The notes beneath the pieces were generated by a model. The model was not told the DNA's origin and made no database searches. It worked only from the letters and a program-made list of their open reading frames with translations. From NCBI GenBank assembly GCA_036874045.1, contig CM072339.1, positions 14,949,501 through 15,013,500 on the forward strand: 64,000 nt of DNA. The letters run 5' to 3'. Within the stretch, counting starts at the first letter, position 1. Each line of letters opens with the position of its first letter. Shown here piece by piece: positions 22,912 to 34,900 of the stretch. The position numbers were made by a program, and so were the translations under genes. This DNA is from Cymodocea nodosa (taxonomy: Eukaryota > Streptophyta > Magnoliopsida > Alismatales > Cymodoceaceae).

Positions 22912-25900
22912 ATGACTCACCCAAAGCGCTCCTTCACCACAGCCGCCGCCGCTGCAGGAAGGCCTTCCTACTCCTCCTCCTCCTCCTCCTCCTCCTCGAC
23001 GAACCCCTTCTCCAACTCTTCCCCCTCTACCCCGTCCATGAAGAAGGCAAAGTCCGAAACGGACACCAAGAACGGCGTCCAGCACTACGACGACGACCCC
23101 AACGACCAGGAAGGTATGCTTATCGATCAGGACGACCTTCTCAGGCCCGCCAACGACATCTCCAACTTTGCTGCTGCTGGGTCTTCTGCGAATCTTTCCC
23201 GGAAGAAGGCCACTCCTCCCCAGCCTGTACCCTCCAAGAAGTCCTTCATTATCAAGCTCCATAAAGGTTATCCCTCTCATACTTTTCTCCCTGCTATTTT
23301 TGTCCGATTCCAGCTCCTTGCAAAGATTGGAGCTTGAACTGTTATGATCTTATGGATGCTGAACATTTCTAAGATAAAGAGAGATGAATCTATGGTAGTC
23401 GATAAAAAATTATGTTTTAGTTAGTTTTCTGGAAAACTAATCTCCACCATGTAGTGGAAAGATTCCAAACTTGACATATACGTTTATTGTTACATTGCCA
23501 AGGTTGATCTAGAGATAGGTACTTTCTTGTCGGATTAGAATTTTTTTATGGCTGAAATTCCCATTGGCATTTTGTGATCCTGCATGCGTCAATGTGTCGT
23601 TGTTTTCCTTGGTGGGAGGTCTCTCCAGTTTCCAAGGGTGGTGCAGGTATTGCAAGAATTTTATTTGTGGTGATGGAAGAGTTCTTGTTTGCATTCTCTG
23701 TTTGAGTAATTCATATATGTATTATCTATTGTTCAAATAAGTAGATGAACATATTTTGGTTACTATAATAATAAAATGTCATACAGCCAAGCCTACCTTG
23801 CCATTGAATTTTGAAGAGGAGACATGGGAGAAACTGCAATATGCTATTAATGCTATATTTCTGAAACAGCCTGATCCCTGTGATTCTGAAAATTTGTATC
23901 AGGTAGTTCATTGTTTCTCACATGTTCTAGACTTGATCAAAAGTTAACACCTTTCATTAATGGAGAAAATTGCTTTCCCTGATCGTAGGCTGTGAATAAT
24001 CTCTGTTTACACAAGATGGGAGGAAATCTCTACCAACGGATTCAAAAAGAATGTGAAATACACATTTTGAAAGCATTACATACACTGCTTGGCCAGAGTC
24101 CTGATCTTGCTGTCTTCTTATCTCTTGTGGAAAAATGCTGGCAGGATCTCTGTGATCAGATGATGATGATTCGTGGCATAGCATTATATCTTGATAGGAC
24201 CTATGTTAAACAAAACCCAAATGTTCTTTCACTGTGGGATATGGGGTTGCAGCTGTTTCGTAAACATCTCTCCCTCCTTCCAGAAGTGGAACACAAAACT
24301 GTCACAGGGCTTTTAAGATTAATTGAGAAAGAAAGGTATTTCAGTATTATTTCAGAGTGTCTTGCTTTCTATTCTTTCAGATGCATTTTGGTTATTGATA
24401 TAGAACTCCAGTTTTTTCTCCTACGGTAGCAAGTTTGTTGACTATATATGACGTTGCAATGTACATGAAATCAAAGTCCTTTACATGAAATCAAAAGTAG
24501 AGGGATTTAATGTTGAGGTTATTTTGGTGTTTTGCTCATTAATCCGTAGTATTTATTTAATTCATGGGTTTGATATTTCACCTTTGTAGATTTTTTGACG
24601 TGAACTTGGATAAAACCTGTACTTTTTGTGTTAGTTGAAGATTTGAGATTTTTTAATTTTTGTATAAACCTCTATGTATAAGTTTGATTTATAAGATTTT
24701 ATCAAAATTGTAATATTCTATTACTATCCTTTTTTACTGTCAAAACAGTGAATGTAGAATGCCAATCATTGTTTCTATAAAAGGCACACAATAGACGAAG
24801 ATGCAAAGTCGTTAATGTATTTGTTGCCTATACTCTAGAATATACAAATATAAGTTGAGCTCTACATGATTGAGGAGAGAGACCACATCATTTTGTGCTT
24901 TCTAATTTTCCCTTTGCTTTGCTTTTTGTACTTCCTAAATGGAGATGATGAAACTTATAATCATTTTATAAACTTTAGAAAAGTTATTCAATCATTGGTA
25001 CTCTATTTATGGTTTAAGGATGCATGAATGTTGTGGGGGATTGTTTGTTAACGTTCTAATATAATAATAATTATGCATATTTTAAACTCTATTATTTCTT
25101 AGATAACATTCAAGAAATTCAACATGGCTAGGACAAGAAGTGGAGCTATTTATCTACTTAAGTAATCAAAAAGTTTATAGATAAGGACTCCCCTGTAGTT
25201 ATAGATAAGAGCTTATGTAAGGTACTTAAATACTTACTATAATGAGTGTTAGAAAGTAAAGGGTTATCCAAGTATTCATTGCATATATTGATGTTATCAA
25301 AACTAGATTTGAAATTATGGTTAGTGGGGCAAAAGAATTTCCAATAAGCATAGTTATATTAAGGGCCATTTTGCACAAGGAATCGACACTTGATAGAAAA
25401 GTAGATCCAAGAATTGATAGAAGTTTGAAGGGAATTGTCAAGAATTGAAATGTACAAGGACTTTGACCTACTTGTTTGGTATTTTCTCTTATTCAACAAT
25501 TCAAAGAAAATTGAAATATGGATGCTTGTGCATGTTAAGGAATTCAAAGGAAAGTAGAAAATTTTATCTCAATTGCTAATTCAATAAATAAATAAATAAA
25601 TACCATTTCTATCTAAGCTATATTTATATTAGAATCAAGCTCATAACAAAGAAGATGTGTTTTAGAATAAAAGACATAAAATGAGTCAACCATATCTTTT
25701 ACAGTACCAAATAGAAGGATCGTGGTACCAAATATAAATTTTATAATACCAAATACAATTGTGTCATATCATATCTTATTATTATTATACTAGAATGTAT
25801 GTTAATTATATAATATATTAATATTGATATCATTAAAGTAATAACTTAATATTAGCAATATAAAAGTAATTAAATTATTCATACTATTAATTTTATATTA

Positions 25901-28900
25901 CTACTTGAGGAGAGGAGAGATTAGGGAGTACAATATACAGATAATGAGTAATGGAACCCTAAACTAAGTGGATATTTGTTTACCCGTTTATCTAATGCAT
26001 CAAGCCTAATATAAAACTCTCACAGTACTAATATAATTCTATAATAATGTTGATATTAATATAATGTTATTTTTATCTTCATTGTTAATGTATTGAAGAA
26101 TGTTATATCATGATAATAATTTTATATTTATTTTTAATTATATATTAATATTAAATTAATATTAATACATTTTTATATATTATTATTAACATTGAAATAT
26201 AGAAATATTTAATTTGTGTATAATGTCAATATTATGTTATTATCAATTTAATAATATATTAATAAAACTGATATTGATATTTTAAAGTATATTTAATCTT
26301 CATCATCATGGTTATTTAGATGCCATTAGTTTATATAGAAAATGCTGCAAAATTCAGATTGAAAATATCAAAATAAATAAGCATATAAACCTCTTAATTA
26401 GAGATTTTGGTGAGTTCTGTTGAAATTTCAATGTGTAGGTAGGGAAAGTAAAGGAATTAGATTTACACATTGTAGTAAGGGGATTTACTTTCCTTTCATT
26501 TTTAAACTTGTGCATAAACATCCTCATTTTGGATGAATAAAGGAAATTTACTTTCTCTTACTTTCCTTTCCCTCATTTTTGTGTGCAAATCCTTAAGGAT
26601 CAATTCTAGTGTCCTGTTGGGATTTTGGAACTGCTTATTAAATGAGCACTTATTCAAAAATGCAAATTATTTGATTAAGCTGCGTGAGGTCCAAAGCCTA
26701 TTTTTGTCTTGACTATGGATGACCCATTTAAATAAATTCTAGAAGTAGCTTTGGGTATGTCATTTGCATATGAAATGGTCTTATGGATGAAAGTTGTGTA
26801 AGAATTAACTTTGAATTTATCATATAGTGATCTATTAAAGTCTAAATGACCAAAGAATTTATGCTAAATAAAATAGATTCTGTATATAAAGAGAGGAAGG
26901 TAAATTACATGAAGTGCGAGAATGCATCTGAGCATTACCAACATGCAAGGTAAAGAGATTAAGATAAACTGATAAAGAGACTAAGGACATTTGAATTGTT
27001 AAGAAAGAACTATTCAGAAACATGTGCTAAGATGAATTGATAATAATATTTTAAGAAACTGCTCAAAAAATATTTTAAGAGAAATTAAGAAATCAGTTCA
27101 CTTGAAATTTAGATGACAACAAATTCTATGATCCTATTAATATTCTAAAGAATCTTGCATCTTATTATTCTATTCATTTTTCATCTTCTTAGCTGATGTT
27201 CACAATATTGCAGGGGAAGATGGATGTTCCTATTTTTTTTTCAATTTGTTCTAGTTTCTCTTAGATGTGTGGATACAGCAACAATAACGATCTGTGTCAT
27301 AATTTCACTATGTGGGGTCAGCCACAGAATCTTTTTCTTTCATATATTTCTATCTATGGTTATCTTTAGGGTTTATGTTTATGAAGGGTTGACAAGTTTT
27401 TGTAGTTGGTTATTTACTTAATACTAATTTTTCTCCTTTATTTGGGCTTTGGATTGGTAGGGGTTAATGTCCATAGACAGAGTTCTCTTTGATGTGTAGA
27501 TATCTTAGTGAATTGTTTTCACAAAAATTTAATCTCAAGTGCCTTTCATCGACAAATTTATAAGTTGCTAGGGTTCAATATAGATTTATAATTGGCTTGG
27601 ATGGTTTTTCTTTGTTCAACCTTTAAATATTTTACATTGATGTCATCAACAAAGAATGCAAGAAACAAAACACCAATTTAATGTCTAAGAACCTTCAGGA
27701 ATTTAAGGTGGTAGGTCAAGTGTTTTGTTTCATGACAGGAAAAATTTGAAACAGTGGAAAAATGTTACAATTTTTTTCTTTGTAACTGATTTAATTGAAT
27801 ATTGTCTATCAGGTTGGGAGAAGCTATCGACAGGACTCTTGTGAATCATCTTCTCAGAATGTTTACATCTCTAGGAATATATTCAGAAAAGTTTGAGAAA
27901 CCTTTCCTTCAATGCACTTCTGAATTTTATGCCTCTGAAGGTGTCAAATACATGCAGCAATCAGATATTCCTGACTTCCTGAAGCATGTTGAAGTGAGTT
28001 TTTCTTTTTAATATCTTTGATCATGAATACAAGTTTTAGATAATACCTCATTTATTTGTTACTGTTGTAGTGCTAAAATACAGTCTCCACAATAGATGTG
28101 TCAAGTGTTAACAAACTGAAATTCCCAAATATAAATCACTTGTAGATGAATGCCTATTTAACAATTCAATTTTAATTGCAAAAGGTCAATAACAATGATT
28201 TGTACTGCAGCTGAGATTGCATGAAGAGCATGAGCGGTGCCTGCTCTATTTGGATGTCAACACAAGGAAAGCATTGGTTGCAACTGCTGAGAATCAACTT
28301 CTTGATCGCCATACTTCTGTAATTCTTGACAAGGTAAAATTCTATGCTGCCATAAAATCCCATGAATCCTATTCTTAGGCCTTGATGTGTATTAGTTGGC
28401 AGTCTGTAACTTTTTTTTACCAAAAAAGGTATTCAATCACCTGTTACATTAGTGATGTGATTTATATTATTTTCTGAGTTACCAGGGGTTTGCAATGCTT
28501 ATGGATGCTAACAGAACAGAGGACCTTAGGAGAATGTATTCTCTGTTTAGCAGAGTTAATTCTCTTGAGCTTCTAAGGCAAGCTCTTAGTGCATACATCA
28601 GGGGCACTGGGCAGGGCATTGTCATGGATGAAGAGAAGGACAAAGATTTAGTGTCATCTCTCCTAGAATTTAAGTCATCTCTTGATACAGTTTGGACAGA
28701 AAGCTTCTCTAGAAATGAACCTTTTTCAAATACCATAAAAGATGCATTTGAGCATCTCATCAATCTTCGGCAGGTAATTCAAATGTAACAGGTGCTTTAA
28801 GAAATGTCTGGATGATATATACAATTAGCTATAAAAAATATATTGGCAATTTATAGGAATGCCATGTTTTATAATTTTTTGTCCAATATGTGAATAGAAA

Positions 28901-31900
28901 ATTAATTAATGCACTCTATTCTTTCTTTATCTTTTAATAATCATTTAAACGTGTTTTTGTTTACTTGGTGTCTTGGTTTGCCATAGTAGTGATTTTGATT
29001 TTCTTTCCCATCTTATCTCGTTGATAGGGTGTCTTGTTTTGTTGGCTTCTTTTTAACTTTTCTTTTGATTTAAATGCAATCTTAATTATTGCTCAAAAAA
29101 TAATTTTACCTGAGTTGCAAGATGACTATCCTTCTATGATGGTCTAGCCTATTTAGTCCAATTATAAGTTCTTATGTATAGTTTCTTCGGTAATTTGTAA
29201 AGTTTTGTGAAGAACATGAATATCTCCTTCGTTTATGTGCTGTTTGTTCTTTTGGTCAACTTTCTTTCATTTTCATTGATCACATTAATGTCTTATATTG
29301 TTAACTTCTTGTATCTTATATTGGTGTTTTGGATTGTTGAGCTTTTCTAGTAGGCCTGATATTGTCAATTCATGCACTGGTTTTGTCCTTTTGAACTTTT
29401 TTCACTGGATAACAATATTTATGTCATTGCATTTGATTTTTTTTTTCCCGTTAGAATCGATCTGCTGAGTTGATTGCAAAGTTCCTTGATGAGAAACTTC
29501 GTGCTGGCAACAAAGGTACATCTGAGGAAGAACTGGAGGGTATGTTAGATAAAGTTTTGGTGCTTTTTCGGTTTATACAAGTAAGCATCTCTTTATCTTT
29601 TCACATGTTAGGGCATGCACTTTTATTCTTGTAGAAGTTAAGGATCATATTTTCATGAACTTCCAGGGAAAAGATGTATTTGAAGCATTCTATAAGAAAG
29701 ATCTTGCCAAAAGATTGTTGCTGGGGAAGAGTGCTTCTATTGATGCTGAGAAGTCAATGATTTCTAAAGTACAAGAATATGGATAAAATTATTCTTATTT
29801 GGTTGTGGCCCTTTATTTATCGATTTTTCTGCAATATTTTTGTTTTTACAGCTAAAAACAGAGTGTGGAAGTCAGTTTACAAATAAACTTGAAGGAATGT
29901 TTAAGGTATATATATATATATTATTGTTTTTTTTTTTTTCTGTTTGTGATGTAAAAGAGGCATGGATAATGTTCTGGTTTTATTTCTCTAGTTGCATATT
30001 CGTGATATGCTTGGTGTATTGTTTTCCCTTAGGTATTTGTCTACAGAAAGAAACTCAAAGACTAGATTGAAATAATTGGAATATAAATTGGACAAGTTGG
30101 ACTATAGTTAGTATTGTTGAGATACATATGCTTATATGGATGAATGATAATACCATAAAAGATAAGTTAAAAAAATAATTTTTTTAGGAATAGAGTGGGA
30201 GTTGCACTAATTAAAGATAAGAGAAAATCTGCTTAAGTGGATTGGTCATATCCTTAGGAGGTCAAAAGATGCATTAGTTAGGAAATACAAATTAATTAGT
30301 GTAGAAGAAACTTAAAAGAAATAGAGGAAAACCTAAAACTGTTTGATTAGAAATTGTGAGAAAAGATTTAAATTTATGTGATTTAATTGAAGATTTAAAT
30401 ATAAATAGAAATACATCGAAGAAAAAGATTCATGTGACCAAGTTCATGTAGTGGGATTATGGCTTAGATTGATGTTGTTGTGTAAAGTTGTCAAGTAGCC
30501 TTCTTTGTTGCTTCTTATGGATTCTCCATATATTGCTCATGATCTTCATCTAATTTAAATGTAAAGTTATTCTTTAATTTTTGTGAAAGCCTCAAGTTCT
30601 CCTTTATATTTTATTTAAATTACAACAAAGTATATATATCCACTATTAGAACAAAGTATATATAGTTACTATTAAAGGAAAAGGGAATAATAATATTGCT
30701 TTCTTAAATCTTAACTGTGAGAATAAGTGATCTACTAAGATTATTTGTGTTTAGTCTCACATTGATTATCATGCATGTATTCATTATTTGTAGCCTCTAT
30801 AATTATAGGCCTTATGTTATTCTACTGAAATCAACAACTTTTACTTATCTCTTATATTCTCACATGATATTAGAGCTTAGGTTTTAAAAGTCTAAAACGT
30901 ATTAGACATTAGGTAGGGAGGAGGGAAACCTTAGTTATACATTCTTCCTAACCACCACCAGTATTGTTTGTTGTCTAGGCCACCACCACTAGCTGAAGTC
31001 GCCACCTATGTTGGTTGCTCCCCTTCCTCTTGTGGCCAGGCTCTTCTCCCTTATTTTCTTTGAGCCTCTCTTTGTTTATTCAAGTTGTTGCCAAACTCCA
31101 CTCCTCTTATGTACAATCCTTCTCTTGCTATGTAGATTTTTTGTTGTCATTGTCCTACATTCTCTTTCTTCCTAAACCCAAAAATTGCTAGGGTTTTTCA
31201 TCTTCTTTGTCTATTGATTCCCTAAGTTCTCTATCTCTTTCATCTTATTTCGCAAACTTCAACATTTCTTTCTTTTCCAATTGACATTGTTGGTTTTTTG
31301 CTCTATTGGAGATGATGGGATATTGTATTGATGCAGGAGTACAACCCTATGTACTGGATTGACAACCATAGCCCAAAGACTGTTGCTCTTGTGCATCCAT
31401 TAGGGTTGTAAGGGGGGGAGGGGAGATAGATGAAATGCAAATGAAAGGGGAGAAGGAGAAGAGAAGGGAAAGAAAAGAAATGAAAAAAAGGGAAAGAAGA
31501 AAAGAAAAAAGAGAGAGAAGGAGAAAAAAGGAAAGAAAAAGAAAAAAATCAAAAAAATCTTGAGGGTAGATCACATTTGTCTACCCATTTTCTTTATCTA
31601 TTTTATTATATTGGATTGTATTGTTCAATGGTTACTACTATCTTTAGATTGTATCTATTTTATTGCCTCTAGGTAAGATCAATATATTTATTATAAAAGA
31701 AGACAATTTCAAAATAGGAACTAGAAAAATGAGAAAAAGGTGGTAGACAATGTGAGAAATAGATAGGAGAAGGTATCTCTTTTTGGAAAAGTCATTAGAG
31801 AGGCCCTTGAAGGTGAGGAACATAGTCATTAGAGGTTGGGGAGGGCATTGTAGGCTTGCCACATATGGTTGCAAATGGTTGGATATTGTAAAGATATAAG

Positions 31901-34900
31901 TGCTATCATATCTGTTCCTTTTCAAAATTCAAATATAGATAAATGTGGATAGAAAATTGATATAAATATTAATATAGATATGGATACTAAGTGGATATCA
32001 AAGGAGTAGATATGGATTTATGATGCAACCAAATGTTGTACATATATAAAAGAAACAAATATGGATGTGACTTAGGGGGGTTTGTGCCATTTGAAAAGTC
32101 TAGAAAGGAAAGTTTAGAAAGGAATAAGGGTATTTGTGTAGGATGGAAAATTTGAAATGTAATTTTGACCTTTCTTCAATATAAATATTGAGACTTTTCA
32201 GACTTTCCCTCCTTCCACCTTTGGAAAGTCTTGTGAAAGCCCATAATCTTGCCCCATCACATCCCTCCCATCTACTTGTGCTTGTCTTAGCTTGACCTCC
32301 CCTTTGCATTCATCTAACCTTCATGTGTTTACCTAACCTCACCTCCCCTTCAGGTTCACTTGACCTCCCCTCCCCTCCCCTTTACATTCACTCGTGTTTG
32401 CTTGACTTCCCCTCCCCTTCCACCTCACCCCTCCCCTCCCTTCCTCGATCTCCTATTGGTGATCATGATTAAAAAAATTTTATTAAAAGCGAATTTAAGC
32501 ATATTAAATGAAATTTAATATATATGATTTTCAATAATTTTTTTTTTAATATTGATAGTTTATGCACTTGTATTTAATTTATTCACTTTTAATTTATGCA
32601 TTTTTATTAATATTTAATATTTGTATTTGATATTCATATTAAATTTATTGATATTAATATATAATATTTTATTTAAAAAAAAGTATGCGTCATTTTTATT
32701 TAAATTTTAAACTTGTGTCATGCACAAATAACCTCTTTTTTCTTGATTTTCTATTTCCTAACTTTTTTGAATTATTTATCTTTTCTTTTTTGATTTTCTG
32801 TTGTGCATAAATAAACCTTTAGATATAGATACAACTCAAACCATAGAAAACATGTATATGAATAGTTTTGCTGTTGTAGAACTAAGAGGTTTGACAACAT
32901 GGGGTGGTGATGAGTGAGTGATGACTAATGGTTGTGGGAGGAAACACTCAAAAGGGGGAATTAGGATTTGAGAAGCTATTAGTTAAGATTTACACTTTAT
33001 TTGATGTAAAAATGTAAGTAATAAAATAATAAATAAGCATTTTTTATTGCATATTAAATATGTAGATATCCATATTCGTATAGGTGAGAATCTGTGTTCA
33101 TATCTTAAACCAAAAACGCTAAAATATTGATATCTATATAAAGAGCTTATGTACATACGAAGAATGTGGATTCCCACCAAGGTTCAGTACTTTGCATGGC
33201 AGAGTTCTCATGGAATGCCAATTTCAATGAAGGGGTTTTTCATTGGTGTGCATTTGTAGCTTTTGTGGTGTAGTTGAAGAAATTGTGGCATCTGTTCCTT
33301 TCTTATCCATTGATGAGTAGATGGTGATTCTCATGGACAGGTTTGAGTGTTCCATGTGAACTTGATATGACCCTTTTTGGAGGTGTGGGTAGGTCGAGGA
33401 AGGTTGGACAAGTTAATGAAGAAGCTTTGGTGTACAATAACTCATGACATTTGGCGGCAACAATGGCTGGGAAGAGGTAACAAGTTCTTTAATGACAATG
33501 CCTATCATAATGGCTGTTTCTAGGTCAGAGTGATAGACATGTGATAGAGTGGACAAGGCCTTGGTAAGTTCAAGCATTCATGTCAAGTGCAAAGATGTTG
33601 GTGTGACCACAGACATAGTGACTTTAGGAAAAGGCATCTTACGGGCATCAGTTGCCTCAATTTTTAGACATTGGTGGCTTTAGGTATCTCTTTTTCTTGC
33701 TTTCTTGGGGTTTCGATCTTCAAACCTACTTTCCATTGTTTTGTCTTTGCTTTTAACTTGCATACAGCTTGTGTAGTCCTTTTTTCTTGATTTGTCTCTT
33801 GTTGTCGCTAAAAAAATTATCCATATTTGTGACTCTATCTATATCTGTGAAAATAAAATATTATATACATATTCATATCTATTCAAATTTACAAAATCTA
33901 TCCATATAAATAGGTATGGATATCCATGTCTACCTAAAAATAGGTCATGGATATTTTATCCATATCTAATTGCAACCCTTTTGTCAAATGATGGAGCTAC
34001 ATTCAAGGAGTGGTGAGTGCAATGTTTCTAAGCCTTGTACACCTTTCTCCTGAGAAAAATCCTAGACCTAGGCATTTTAATGCCTTGGAGGGTTGTGAAA
34101 TCTAGGTATCCAACTCAATAACTGTCTTAAAGGTTTTACTAATTTACATACAGCTTCTAATATTATATTAACAGGTTTCATGTTGTTGCACAATTGAGTT
34201 ATTGTTACAATAAAACCATTTTGCAAATAATACCTCTTGTTTTTTGAGAGGATTTCCTTTCCTCTAGAGATTACATATAGCAAAAATCATTAGAAGGAAC
34301 AAATCAAGTGTACAATGATATTTGCGATAAATTGTTGAATGAATTGCTAACTTTTGGGGAAGTGGATGTTTGGGTTTTGATACACGAGCCCATGTTACAT
34401 TACTTGAACACAATTAGTACATGGGCACAGCTTGCATAGCTCATCTTAACCTATTTTTTGGTTTAGATAATGGAAATGCAAGATTATGCACAATCAAGAT
34501 ATTACACATTCTTTGAGGAAGGCAAATCATTTAGATGTTGAGGTCCTTGAGAAAGCTTGAAAGTTATTGTGCATAATCTTGTTTGGATGAGATTATTACA
34601 TTATCGATCATACATAGTTGATGACATTGCTAGTAATTACACATTGGCTCTCTTGTTATTGTCTTGTAGAGATATGAAACTTCCTTCAAAAACTCCCTAA
34701 TTATGATGCAATATCATAATCAATGATGGGATCTATTATTAAGATTCTCAATTTTTAGGTAATAAAACTCTATAAAGAATCAATTGAATTATGGCCATTG
34801 TTGGAAGAGGTAGTATTACATGGACTAATTAAGAGTTAATATAGAAACAAATCTCTTCACTTAATAGCCAATTAATTTTGAGTTAGATGTTCATATTTCA

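Noticed and set aside
22588..23280. Long minus-strand ORFs over the CUL4 5' end (Gly/Arg-rich)
   Set aside because: They are antisense shadows of the GC-rich leader and the TCC repeat in CUL4 exon 1; no family resemblance.
31347..31574. 75-codon ORF made of F, L and S
   Set aside because: Antisense of the polypurine block in CUL4 intron 9.
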